A DNA stretch of 64,000 bases, taken from Chiua virens. Its lineage: Eukaryota; Basidiomycota; Agaricomycetes; Boletales; Boletaceae. The notes beneath the pieces were generated by a model that saw only the letters and a program-made list of their open reading frames with translations, made no database searches and had not been told where the DNA came from. Positions 11,817 through 22,344 of the stretch are shown here, one piece after another. Each line of letters begins with the position of its first letter. Within the stretch, counting starts at the first letter, position 1. Location: assembly GCA_019787685.1 (NCBI GenBank), contig JAHNUO010000013.1, positions 496,001 through 560,000 on the forward strand, given 5' to 3'. The position numbers and the translations under genes are program-made.

Positions 11817-12099
11817 GGATCCGTCGAGGCTATTCGCATGTCCGTACATACTCCGCAGACACAAATGGCCCCGTGCGGGGACGGACTGCATCCTAAGAAT
11901 TTGAGAGCCTTCTTTTGAGATCATGGCATCGTCTACTGGGACAGAAAATTGAAGACATCCTCGGCGAAATGGCAACCGCTTGCCTCCCGTGACCCAAGCC
12001 TCTTTTGGCCGGGCTGGTAATTTAAACGCGTTACGCCGCATCCAAGACTACGGCAGTGGTACATCATGAGCATATGTCACAGATAGATTTAACACGACC

Positions 12100-12280
12100 A
12101 GTGTCCACAGGCACAGTCCAACTTCCTGAGTTGGAAGAACAATTTGCCAGCACACGACGTAGCGCTGATCGAGATATCGATCGTGCCCCATATAGTACTG
12201 TTGCTCGCACTGGTTTGCCGAGATCTTGGCGGTACCTCAAGCTAAGTATCTCTTGGTGTAGTTCCGTGGGTTACCCGCTA
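12100..12280 (+). pseudogene. Relic of an F-box gene, duplicated from the intact-looking locus at 7.9-9.6 kb
   Basis: The stretch ACTGTTGCTCGCACTGG...GATCTTGGCGGTACCTC matches the VCRSWRYL-encoding part of the F-box gene at about 8,315-8,355 almost base for base. It is directly followed by AGTATCTCTTGGTGTAG, which matches 8,756-8,772. The ~400 bp between these two segments in the parent are deleted here. Stops and frameshifts leave no usable frame. Confidence 0.6.
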
Positions 12281-12289
12281 CCATGTTAT

Positions 12290-12560
12290 TGCCAATGACC
12301 ATACCAGTCGACAATGACGTGCCAGGGCAAACGCATCTCCTGTGGTTTGTGGAGGGCTCAGGATACCACAAACGTTGCCTCGCAATAGATCTAGTTCATG
12401 AATATCTGGCATAGGCAAGCAATTCACCCCACGCACAGCATCAGCGATCCTCCAAACTTGATAGCCGTCCTACTACGATAAGGACCAAGTTGAGTTCGCG
12501 AGAAACCTGAAACTCATTGCAAGACCCAAGACCTGGTCACGGACGAACTAAAGCAGGGGA
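12290..12560. repeat. Segmental duplication, decayed copy
   Basis: This is the partner of 9,780-10,270: the same ordered blocks (TTGCCAATGACCA, CAGTCGACAATGACGTG, CCACAAACGTTGCCTCG, AAACTTGATAGCCGTC) with numerous transitions and a ~45 bp insertion. It continues the duplication that begins with the F-box relic. Confidence 0.55.
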
Positions 12561-12599
12561 ACCTCTCCACAGCGATTCCAAAGACCTACCACCATGGTA

Positions 12600-14400
12600 C
12601 GTGCGACGACGCATGCCACATGTGCTGTCCTCCGAGTCCGCGGTGCCCATCCTCCTTCCCATCTCACCGTCTTCGCACTTGGCGGCGTCCTGTCCCCCAG
12701 ATTGTGGCCGCATCCTCAACCCATCTGCCCAGGCTATGGCTTGGTTTATATGCGGTTAGTAACCCCTCTGACTGCATCTGTCAATCATTACCTGAAATGG
12801 ATACAGTATGCAAGTCTTATTATAAATTACACGGCCCTCTGGGCAAACCTGAACCCACAAGCAGGTGCATGTTGTGAAACAAATACAAAATACTTGAATA
12901 GTGTGATGACAGTGATAATGCAAGTAGGTAATGGAACATCAGGATGGTGAACCTTAAGTATCTCCTTGCTCAACTAGTTTGGCACATAAATTGACACTGG
13001 CGACAAGAAGTAATGGGCCAAGTGGAAAGATGCAACAAGGTTGCATATGTAGCTTGTACTGATTGGATATCTTCCAAGCCAAATTCCTGATGGAGTAGGC
13101 TGTAGTAACTGATGTGGGTTTCCATCAAAGGGGCCTTGGAATCACAAGAGAGCTGAACTCCTGGGGGATAAGGGCTCCACTGTTTGCCCTGATACAATAT
13201 TAGCTTTGGACCAAAACCAATGAGAGGAGGGACATACTTGTGTTTGAGAGCAATTTCTACAATGCTCAGATCAAACAACCTGTCAGAGAGAAAACACTAA
13301 AGGATACAGTCAAATAAACAATTACTGTTTCTGATTATTTCGTACAAGTGAAAGTGCATGCACCAAGGGCACAACTACAAGTGGAAGAGAAAAAAGACAA
13401 AGGTTGTTTGGCACCAATTGAAACTGCTTGCAAGCACCCATATCACATTGATTATTCTGTTAGATCAATTTCCTAGAAGACACTGACAGACCCAAGAAAT
13501 AAATGCAAAGGAAGTGTGAATGGACTGAAAAATATGTGGCAGAGTTGTCAAACAACAAGTGGCACAGAAAGCAAACTGATGGGAAGGCTCTCCAAAGGGC
13601 CTGCATGAACAACGAAAGGAGTCTGCAGAAGGAACAAGCAAAAGGGGTGTAAACTGTGAAAGGAGTCCATAGAATGAGTAAGCAATTGCAAGAGGAGTCA
13701 CGAAGTAAGTAAGTAAAAGGGTAGCTGTCACTAACTGGGAAGTCTTCAGAATTGCCATTTATGGGCAAACTTTGCAGTGCATTTTTGGATCTGAGACCTG
13801 GACCTTTTGGGTCCAGGAATTGGACAATTGTTGAGACCTGTTTGAACTTTGTGAGGAAGTTCGTAAGTTCCTGACGATGGCTACCACAAAACTTATCTCA
13901 TCTCTTCTTATGGAAATCAATTGGAATTCAATGGCACCAAACATATGACCACCCACCAAACAGCACTGGTGGCACCGATCGGTAATTTGACATGATGCTC
14001 AACTCAGCTTGGGAACTGCTTACATAGTCTTGCTGCAGCTAAATTTTCTTGCAGTACACCCTAAGTACTATTAGTTGATTTAGACAAGTGGGGGCACAAT
14101 TTGGGGTCATCTTTTCCCATCTCATACTATCACTGCACCAGTGTTGCAAACAATTTCAATGTAAAATCTATAGTTCATGAGACCAAGTAGATTGAGACTA
14201 AAAAAGTATATGGAGATGTGGGGAAATCCCTTGTCTTGAGCCCACAAGAAGAATTGTGAGAGTCCATCAAAAGCCTCGTGTGCCAGAGAGATGCCGATGA
14301 ACAAAGTACAATTGACACAGAGATGCACAATTAGCGGGTTTCAAGCCAGACTACTAGCCACTGCTTGAAGTTTGTGCTCCAACTAAAACTTCACTTCCCT
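12600..14400. other. CpG-depleted repeat-derived sequence, nothing recognised
   Basis: Near 12.6-12.8 kb the composition changes from CpG-containing gene space to AT-richer sequence with few CpG and many TG/CA. Short minus-strand frames at 12,970-13,280, 13,460-13,770 and 14,120-14,330 have no recognisable motif. It is likely old transposon sequence. Confidence 0.4.
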
Positions 14401-14539
14401 CTGCCCTTTGTCATTGAACACCCCCCATTGATTTTTCTATAAATGCCCAAGGTGGGCTCATCCCCAAATTCCCCAATCCTGTCTCTCTCCCTTTCCAGGG
14501 AGTCTCTCTCACAGAATGTACTCAAGGCACCACTTATTT

Positions 14540-15367
14540 GATGGGACAAGACTTTTGCAGGACGAACAACAAAGTTTATTGCTTGGTTCAAGGAGAATGA
14601 GGCAGCATGACTCAAGCTCTTTTCTGACTCCATGCAGGACACTAAGGACTTGAACCACAGGAAAGAAGTCTCTGGCCGGTCCAGAAGCTACATACTACTA
14701 TTCTGAGGCTGCCAAAGCTATATTTGCTAATGATGGTGACAACCATGTCTGTCACTGCTCCCAAGTCTGACCTAATCTGTTTGCCCAAAAAATTAATCAT
14801 AGAATCAAAGAGTAAGTCTTATTATGCCTCACATGTGCATACTGACACTGTCTGTAGACTATGCAAAGCCTACAACACTGAGAACAAAAAACTTGATCAG
14901 ACTGGGGTTGAGATGATGTATGCACAGTTGCAGAGTGATCCATTGAAGTTGAACATCATGGGTAGGTACTATTTGTAATAACAGTGTTTTTCCAGGCTGA
15001 TACCAGTAAATACTAGCCTCCATCATTGAGTCCTTGCCATGGTGGCTAGATCTCCATGGGTTCTGGCAGACCAACCCCAGTGGATTCAACACATCACCTG
15101 CCACTGCAGACCCAGGTCAGGACTTGGAGGTGGAGGCTCTCACTCTCTTCTGCTTTGGGTATCCCAACAGTGAGGTGAGCTCTCTGAATGACACTGGCAC
15201 AGATTCTAGTTTTGTACTTTTTCAGGCAGTCCAAATCTGAGTCTGGGTTTGTTTAGCTTTAGCTTCAATGCTCGTTCATCTGTGCATACCAGCCTGAGTG
15301 ATGGTGACCTAGGCCTGGGTCCACTCTTTGCTGATTCTTTCCTGTCACCACAGAATGACCTGGACCA
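14540..15367 (+). pseudogene. Harbinger-like element, partner ORF (Myb/NAM-like DNA-binding protein), first part
   Basis: Plus-strand coding traces read through broken frames: AWFKENEAA and LFSDSMQDTKDLNHRKEV, YYSEAAKAIFANDGDNH, then KAYNTENKKLDQTGVEM and, after a likely intron, LPWWLDLHGFWQTNPSGFNT followed by ATADPGQDLEVEAL. This pattern (QTGAG-like, DLHGFWRTNP, DPGQD) is characteristic of the accessory protein of Agaricomycete Harbinger-like transposons. The reading ends at NDLDQ exactly where the Gypsy element is inserted and resumes in the same frame at 24,330. The ORF is inactivated by many stops. Confidence 0.5.
15363..15367. repeat. Target-site duplication GACCA (left) of Gypsy-1
   Basis: The 5 bp GACCA precede the left LTR and recur at 22,955-22,959 directly after the right LTR. 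This defines the insertion ends exactly. Confidence 0.9.
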
Positions 15368-16047
15368 TGTTACGATAGCTCCGGGTAGGAACTAGCGTAG
15401 CCGCAAAAGCGCCAAGAATCAAGTGGCTGCGATAGCTCAAACAACCACCACTTGATACGTGGTGCGTCGGGCGTTGCTAAGGGCGTCCGGTTGGGAATCT
15501 ATACCCGAGGGACCAAGGGACTTCCTCTAGAGTTGAGGTGGAAGGACCTAGGCGTTGGCCGTAGGTGTCGAGGGTCAAGGAGCAAAGAGGTCACAGGCGC
15601 AGAGGCGAGTGGAGCAGAGATACTCAGCTAGATTGCGGAGATCAAGACTAGAGTACATGGGTATCTCTGCGAGGTATTTATACTACGAGAATCATGCACG
15701 GACCAAGTAACTAAAAGGGGTAGGCCAGAAGAGCGGAATGGAATGAAGGGCCAAAAGGGAATCGTGCACGGACCAAGTAACTAAAAGGGGTAGGCCAGAA
15801 GAGCGGAACGGAATGAAGGGCCAAAAGGAGAATCGTACGATGCGAAGGCAACGGACGATGACGAAGGAAGAATGAGTAAGTGCGATGCCATCGGGTGATG
15901 ACGAGAAGGAAATGAGTAAGCATCGGGTAAAGCCGGTGCTGGTTAAGTAAGAGAGGAAACGTGTACGGATGAGCGTACGAGGATACCTGAGTATCGAGTA
16001 AAGCAAAGTAGTACAAGTGAAGCAAAGAAAAGAAAGAAATCGTAACA
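15368..16047 (-). repeat. Gypsy-1 3' LTR (680 bp) with internal 70 bp tandem duplication
   Basis: It is bounded by TGTTAC and GTAACA. Compared with the 610 bp right LTR it has one extra copy of a 70 bp unit (15,690-15,759 and 15,760-15,829). The duplicated unit begins about 8 bp upstream (in element sense) of the TATA box at 15,675-15,682, so it enlarges the U3 promoter region. The two units differ from each other at only a few positions. Confidence 0.9.
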
Positions 16048-16062
16048 TTACCCCTGGAGTAC
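16048..16062 (-). promoter_or_regulatory. Putative polypurine tract of Gypsy-1
   Basis: In element sense the bases just before the 3' LTR read CCAGGGGTAA and then TGTTACG. A short G-rich run in this position is where plus-strand DNA synthesis would be primed. It is short for a polypurine tract. Confidence 0.4.
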
Positions 16063-16089
16063 GATCAAAGCACCATGCGAAGATCATCT

Positions 16090-17451
16090 CTAGAAATCGA
16101 AAGAATCCCTGACAGGGCTTCCCGTGATATTGGCGTAGCCCTCGTCGTCGATGGGGTCCTCACAAGGGGACGCCGAGCGTCGATCAGGAGACGCAGAGCG
16201 TTGGGGCGTAGAGCGGCGGGCTCGTTGAGGTGGGGGTATAGGGAGTACGGCGCGGCGGTTACGTCGTGAAGACGAGGACGAGTTCGTCGACGAGGACGAG
16301 GTGGAGGGGACGGCAGGGCAAGGGGAGCGTCGGCTCCATGTGGCTCCGGTGGCGACAGGAAGAAGTCGGTCGGCCAGGGGGAGGCGAGAGCGTACCCGAG
16401 GAGGTCGTCCAGGGCACCGGGACTGGATATGGCCGGGGGACCAAGTGAGGCAAATGGGGCATTGGTACATGCCGCATTCGATGCGGATATGGCCGAGTTT
16501 TCGGCATTCGAAACAGGCCTCATAGTAACGGGGGTGGTCGTCGGGGAGGGATACTTGACCAGTCCAAAAAAGATGTTCGGCCTCGGCGCGGTTGGAGGCA
16601 ATCATTTCCGCTTCAGTGAACGGTTCAGAGGACGCGGAAGGCGTTGAGGGAGCGGGGGTAGGGGGACGAGCGCGAATGGCGAGTTCCGCTTGGTAGCGGT
16701 GAAGGTCGTCTAGGAATTCCCCCATCTGCATCTGATGGAGAACGTGTTCGAGGTAGGAGCGGATGCGGTCGTGGATTTGACCGGCGACTGCGGAGAGGTG
16801 GCGGTTGTGGCGGGTGCTGCCGAGGAGGTCCGACTGGACGAAGGTAAGTCGCTCGCACTGGAGGTACGCCAGATAGAGGGCATTCAACGGGGAGTTCAAA
16901 TCAAGGTGGTGCTCGATGGGGAGGGCCATCGTGGGATCTAGGAGATGCTCGCGCATGCGGCGAAAGTACTCGGCAGTGGAAGTCGACGAGCGGATGGTGT
17001 GGGAGTGGTAGGGGAGGTCTACCGACACGATAGGAGGGCGAACAGGGTGAGGAACAGGAGAAGGAAGAGGCCATTGAGGAGGAGCTCCCCATCCTGCGTC
17101 TGCAACTGCTGAAGCAGCTGGAGAAGGGGGTCGGGTGGACTCCGTGAGGGAGGACTCGGAGGAGAGCGAGGATCCATTGGTGATGGGGGTCGCCGGTGGT
17201 GGGAGAGGGCAGTGTGGAATCGACGCGGTAGGCGTGAAGACGGGGACTGAGTGGATGATCTCGTTCTCGAAGTCAGGGGTAGAGCAGGAGCGGTAGGACA
17301 TTACTGCTTTGACAGAGACGGGTGGTGGTGGTCTGAGTGGGGAGCGAGGTGGCCGAGGTGGTGGAGTGGAGGTTGAGAGGGAGCGGATGGAGGGGAAATC
17401 CTTGGGGTGGCCACGTTTGTATGTGTCGACCGTGTCCTTGGCATTGCCCAA
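16090..17451 (-). other. Zinc-knuckle extension at the 3' end of Gypsy-1 pol
   Basis: This segment is in frame with pol, directly after the chromodomain. It has a Pro/Ser-rich linker, an alpha-helical middle (EYFRRMREHLLDP, ALYLAYLQCERLTFV), a second helical part ending in FTEAEMIASNRAEAEHLFWT, then two CCHC-like knuckles (CFECRKLGHIRIEC and CPICLTWSPGHIQSRC, about 16,430-16,530) and an Arg/Ser-rich basic tail. The zinc knuckles resemble those of nucleocapsid proteins but are separate from the one in gag. Standard chromovirus pol ends after the chromodomain. A role in nucleic-acid binding is inference. Confidence 0.75.
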
Positions 17452-20400
17452 GTTGGATTTGGGTTCCCATGAGTCATCGGAGGTGGAATACCCTTTCCAT
17501 CAGATCAGGAACTTACGGTTCCGCGGGTTCTTGGAATGATTCAAGATCCGCTCAATCTCGTATTCTTCCTCTCCTGCGATAAGGTCAGGAGGGGGCTTCG
17601 GGAAGTTGTGGCCGTAGGTTTCTGTCTCGCGATAGGGCGATAACAGGGAAGCGTGGAAGACCGGATGTATTTTCCAAGTCTTGGGGAGGCAGAGGCGATA
17701 GGTGAGCGGAGAGAGGACTTCCGTGATGGTAAAGGGTCCTTCTCGGCAAGATGCGAGTTTCGGGGAGATGAGTTCCCGTTTCAAATTGCGGGCTTCCAGC
17801 CAGACCTGATCTCCTTTGGCGAAGGGTTTGAATTTCTTGAAGGAGCGGGCTTTCATGGCTTGGCGGGCAAGTTTGTGGGCGGCGAGGGCTTCGTCGCGAG
17901 CGGCGGAGAGGGTTTTGAGGCGCTCTTCAACGGCGGGGAGTTTGGTTTCCGCGATGATAGCGGGTAGGGGTCGAGGTTCGTATCCCATCATCAGGAAGAA
18001 GGGTGATTTTCCCGTGACAGAGTGGGGGCGATGGTTGTGAGCGAACTCTGCCATAGGCAGTAAGTCGGCCCAGGACGAGGGGTTGTTCTGGCAATACATG
18101 CGCAGGTAGGTTTTGACTTCTTGGTTAACTCGCTCTGTCTCGCCGTCGGATTGAGGGTGGTAGGCGGTGGAGAGGGAGAGTTTGTAACCGATGAGTCGGG
18201 TGAGTTCCTTGGCGAAGGCGGAGGCAAATTGCGGTCCGCGATCGGAGATAATTTTGTCGTAGAGGCCGAAGCGCGTGTATACCTTATGGAAGAAAAGGCA
18301 GGCGATACCCGCAGAGTCGGCAGTTTTCACTGTTGGGCAGAGAATTACCCCCTTTGTAAGGCCGTGGTCGACCACGACCATAAGAGAATCGTAGCCCTCC
18401 GCGGAAGTGGGCAGGTCCGTGATGAGATCAACGGAGATGTTCTGGAACGGGCGAGAACATGCGGAGGGGATCGGGGAGAGGGGCGGAGTGGTTGGATGCG
18501 TGTTGACTTTCTGCTGTTGGCAGGCGGCGCAACCAGAGACGTAGGAGCGAATGAAGGAGGCGAGGCCCGGCCACCAGAATTCAGCGGCGACGAGTTGCCG
18601 GGTTTTCAAGAAACCGGGGTGTCCGGCGGAATGGGAGTCGTGGTGCCTAGCGACGATTTGTTGCCGCAGGTTCAAGTCGGGGGGAACATAGACACGGCCC
18701 TGGTAGGTCAGGATGCCGGCGTCATATTTCCAGTCCGAGAGGCGGGCGCGGAAGGAAGTCGGGAGACCGCCGTCCATTGCGTTCAAGGTGTCGAGGACGA
18801 GGGGGTCCTCCGCGGAGGAGTTGGCGATGAGAGTTTGGAGGTCGAGGGTGATGAGGTTGACGAATACGTCGTCAGGGAGGAGGGTAACGTTCTCGTTATC
18901 CGAGTCCGACGTGATGTGGTCGGGGCGCTGGGAGAGCGCGTCTGGGCCGTCAAGGAGTTTTCCAGGGACGTGGGAGAACGTCAGGTCGAAGTCGGCGAGG
19001 TCAAGGAGCCAGCGGGCTTGCCGGCGGTTGAGATTCTGGGGCTGACGGAAGTACATCAGGTTTTTGTGGTCGGAGAAGACCGTAACGGGGTGTGCGCTGC
19101 CACGGAGGTGGTGGCGCCAGGCTTTGAGGGATCTAATGACCGCCAGGAGTTCGCGGTCGTAGATGTCGTAGTTCCGCTCAGCAGCGTTGAAGGACTGCGA
19201 GAGGTAGGAGCAGGGTTTCCAGTCACCGTTGATATCGGTCTGGAGGAGAACACCGCCGGTCGCGTATTTTGATGCGTCCGTGGCGATGGCAAAGGGTCGG
19301 GAGGAGTCAGGAAACCGGAGTACGGGATCCGTGGTGAAGGCCTTTTTAAGGTGTTCGAAGGCGTTGACCTGAGGGGGTCCCCAAGTCCAAGGTGCGTCTT
19401 TCTTGGTGAGATCGACGAGAGGGCGGGCGATGGTCGAGTAGTTGGGGATGAACCGACGGTAGAAGTTGGCAAAGCCCATGAACGATCGGACGTCTTTGAG
19501 CTTGGTAGGCGTGGGCCAATCGGCGATGCCGGCGACCTTGATGGGGTCCATGGCGAGTTCGCCGGGGCGAGCGATCATGCCGAGGTATTCGACTTCCGTT
19601 GTGGCGAAGTGACATTTCTCGAGTTTGAGGTGAAGGTCGAGTTCCTTCATGTGGGCTAGAACGCGTTTAGTGCGCTCGGTGTGTTCTGCCTCGTTCTCGG
19701 AGAAAATCAAGAGGTCGTCCATGTAGATTACGAGCCACCCCTCGGCGATCATGTCGCGGAATGAGTCGTTCATGAATCGCTGGAAAGTGGCGGGGGAGTT
19801 GGTCAGTCCGAAGAACATGACTGTGGGTTCGAAGAGACCGCGGTGAGTGATGAAGGCGGCCTTTCACTGGTGTCCGTCTTTAATCCGGACGTTGTTGTAT
19901 CCCCATCGGACGTCGAACTTGGTGAAGAGTTTGGCGTCTTTGAGTTTGTCGACGAGGTCGGAGATCAAGGGCAGGGGGTAGGCGTCACGGACGGTGTGTT
20001 CGTTCACATAACGGTAATCCTGGCAGGGTCGGAGTTTGCCGTCCTTCTTTTTGACGAAGAAGAAAGGGGAGGCCTGTGGGGAATTAGACGGTCTAATCTT
20101 ACCGTTTGCAAGGTGTTCATCGATGAATTCGTCGGTGGCTTTCCGTTCATCGGGAGATAAGGGATAAACTTTCCCGACCTTGGGTTGGAACGAGTCTTTG
20201 AGGTGGATCTCATGGTCGCAGGTCCGGGATGGAGGCATCTGGTTGAAGGGTTCCTTCGCGAATACGGATTCGAATTCCTTGTATTCTGAAGGGAGAGTGA
20301 CCTTGGCTTTAGGGGCCGCGGCGGCAAGGGAGGTGGCGTTGGTGAGCTTCTCGGGTTGAGTGGTCCGAACGAAGCGATGCCCCGCGCGCATGACGCGGTT

Positions 20401-21023
20401 CACAGAATGTTGTACGGAGCCTACCATGTAGCGGTGGCCCCGTTGGGTGTCGAGGTAGTCATAGAGTTTACCGTCCCAGATGGGGTCGGTGTCGAGGTGG
20501 CGGACTGGTCGGTTCGGAGGGGGATGAGCGAGTTTGGTGGAGTGTCGGGGTTCGTCGGTGGTGATAGGGGGAAGGTCTGGTTCTGGAGCGGAAATAGAGA
20601 TGGTTTTAGCGACCCAGTCGATGATAGGGTTGGTCGCTTTCAACCAAGGGAGGCCTAGGATGACGTTTTCAGAACCACAGTGGATGATGTGGAACTTAAC
20701 GCGCTGGAGTACTCCGCCAAGAGCAATCCTGAGGGTGGTGGTGAATTTGATGTCACCGTTTTTGTTCATAGTGGCGTCAACATTCCTAACCGGGATAGGT
20801 TTCGGAAGACGCTCCTTTGGGAATCGGTTCTTCTGGACAAAGTGCCAGTCGATGCAGTTGATCCCGGCTCCTGAGTCGATGAGAGCTCGGGTGTCGACGT
20901 CTTGAGAGGTACTAGTAGCGTTCAATCTAACGGGGATTTGCATAGATTGGGACGAAAGCTCAGCTACTAGTACATGGGTACGAGAATGGGAAGATACCGG
21001 CGTCGAATCGGTCTTCCTCCTTA
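16090..21023 (-). pseudogene. pol: Gypsy-1 pol: protease, reverse transcriptase, RNase H, integrase, chromodomain plus long C-terminal extension; two TGA stops
   Basis: The frame is one long reading frame entered by -1 frameshift from gag at 21,024. Protease: ALIDSGAG near 20,870. Reverse transcriptase: FFFVKKKDGKLRPCQDYRYV, then YMDDLLIF near 19,720. RNase H: IATDASKYATGG. Integrase: zinc-binding H..H..C..C (HDSHSAGHPG, CAACQQQK) and DDE core (VDLITDLP, DRGPQFAS, HPQSDGETERVN), then the GPF-type C-terminus and a chromodomain (EYEIERIL...). TGA codons lie at 19,864-19,866, where WKAAF is expected, and at 17,500-17,502 inside the chromodomain just before WKGYSTSDDSWEP. The second fits a CGA-to-TGA change. 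The frame is otherwise unbroken through a ~450-residue extension to 16,090. Length without the stops is about 1,640 codons, long for a chromovirus pol. Confidence 0.9.
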
Positions 21024-21938
21024 AAAACCCGTGACCGGAGTAGTCACCTTGTTGACGCTCATGGCGTCCTCTTCGTCGTCGTCTTCTACTTCGACAAGAG
21101 CGGGAACGGGTTCAGGTTTTGGGTCTGCTTTCCGCACCTTTTTGGGGTTTGATGCGGGAGTTGTCGAGGGTTTGGTCGAAAAGACCGGACATGAGGACGT
21201 GCGATGGCCGGGTTGGCGACATCGGAAGCAGAGGTTCTTGTCGATGCATCGCTTTCGTTCTGCATCGGTCATCTTGGAAGGGACGTTGATGGCGTCCACA
21301 TCCATAGCATCGGGATCTCGCTCCTTCTTGCGAGGGGGGTTGTCGTGGAAGACGACGGCGGTGGCGGGTTTCTTGTTGCGACGGGCGATCTCGTCGGCGC
21401 GCTCCCATTGGGTTTTGAAATGCACGGCTTGGGTATACCACTTGTCGATTGTGGTAGGGACCGTATCCATGCCTTGGATGCGCCTCATGAGAGAGGAGGG
21501 AAGGCCGGCCACGAAGAAGTTGATAAGGACGGAGTCAGAGCCCGTGAGCCCTGCGGTGGCGACCTTGTTTCGGAAGGAGGAGATATAGGAGGGGACGTCT
21601 TCGTTCTTAGTGACGCGGGTGGTGGATAACCAGGCAATAGCGTCGCCCTTCTTGTCGTGGTGTTCGAAGTCCTTTCGGAACTCCGTTTGCCAATCCGTCC
21701 AGGTTCCGAAGGATCGGAGCGGAATGGACTTAGCGCGGAAGGTATCAGCCCAAGTCTTGGCTGATCCCTCGGTCATGAAGGAGAGGGCGAAGGCGACACG
21801 TTTGTTATCCGTATCGTAGATCGGGTCATTGACGAAGAGGTAGGTGGCGACATTGTTTAGCCAGGGGATGGCACGGTCGAAGGAACCGTCAAAGGAGGAG
21901 GGTTTTCCGAGGCGAAGCTCGACTGCCTTGCTAGACAT
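21021..21938 (-). CDS. gag: Gypsy-1 gag (capsid and nucleocapsid), frame open further upstream
   Basis: From the first ATG at 21,938 the product is 305 aa. It has the Ty3-type capsid fold signature (SSFDGSFDRAIPWLNNVATY, then FALSFMTEGSAKTWAD, FGTWTDWQTEFRKDFEHHD) and a CCHC zinc knuckle CFRCRQPGHRTSSC near the C-terminus, followed by an acidic tail. The frame stays open upstream of the ATG to 22,301 (about 120 codons of Pro/Ser/Asp-rich sequence typical of fungal gag N-termini), with no ATG in that part. Gag ends at TAA 21,021-21,023, which sits directly on the frameshift site into pol. No break is seen in this ORF. Confidence 0.88.
   Translation of the reverse strand: MSSKAVELRLGKPSSFDGSFDRAIPWLNNVATYLFVNDPIYDTDNKRVAFALSFMTEGSAKTWADTFRAKSIPLRSFGTWTDWQTEFRKDFEHHDKKGDAIAWLSTTRVTKNEDVPSYISSFRNKVATAGLTGSDSVLINFFVAGLPSSLMRRIQGMDTVPTTIDKWYTQAVHFKTQWERADEIARRNKKPATAVVFHDNPPRKKERDPDAMDVDAINVPSKMTDAERKRCIDKNLCFRCRQPGHRTSSCPVFSTKPSTTPASNPKKVRKADPKPEPVPALVEVEDDDEEDAMSVNKVTTPVTGF
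21024..21030 (-). promoter_or_regulatory. Minus-one ribosomal frameshift heptamer G GGT TTT at the gag stop
   Basis: In element sense the gag codons run ACG GGT TTT TAA. The seven bases G GGT TTT fit the canonical X XXY YYZ slippery rule, with X=G, Y=T and Z=T. Slipping back one base puts the ribosome in the frame TTA AGG AGG AAG, which is exactly the pol frame. The stop codon follows at once, which favours pausing. A downstream RNA structure was not tested. Confidence 0.8.
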
Positions 21939-22331
21939 GTTGCTAGACGAGGTGGTGGGGGCTGTGGAGGGTTGTCCGAGTGTTGGGACTACCGAGGGTC
22001 TAGGGTTCCGGATGGATGATGGTCCGGGATTGGGCCTTCGTGGGGTCGTTGGGGACGCGAAGGTGGCTAGAGCGGGAAGCTCAAGATTCGAGGTAAGACG
22101 GTCGGCTAGTTGCTCGATTTCGTCCCGAGGATCAAGGGTTTCGACGTTGATGTCGAGGTCTTCCTCCTGTGGTTCAGAAGGTGGAGTCGTGGGTTCAGGG
22201 TAGTCGTCGGAAAGATCGGACGAAGGGGTGTGGGAGGTCCGAAGATTCCAGGCGGGGTTCAGGGTTGGACGAATGGGAGGTCGTCCGGCAATGGTGGGCA
22301 GCTAACTGCGCGAAGGCAGGCTGTATACGAG

Positions 22332-22342
22332 AGTCTTGATCT
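22332..22342 (-). promoter_or_regulatory. Primer-binding site of Gypsy-1, complementary to its own transcript start
   Basis: Two bases after the 5' LTR end, in element sense, is AGATCAAGACT. It is not TGG-initial like most tRNA-primed sites. It is the perfect 11-nt reverse complement of AGTCTTGATCT at 22,626-22,616 in the same LTR, which lies 33 nt downstream of the TATA box at the expected transcript start. This is the arrangement of self-primed Tf1/sushi elements. Confidence 0.8.
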
Positions 22343-22344
22343 TA

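Noticed and set aside
15692..16087. Minus-strand frame of 131 codons in the left Gypsy-1 LTR (and its twin at 22,605-22,913)
   Set aside because: Lies wholly in the LTR, repeats internally because of the 70 bp duplication, and has no protein features.
18121..19272. 383-codon open frame on + across Gypsy-1
   Set aside because: Antisense to the reverse transcriptase/integrase coding region; GC-rich shadow frame without domains.
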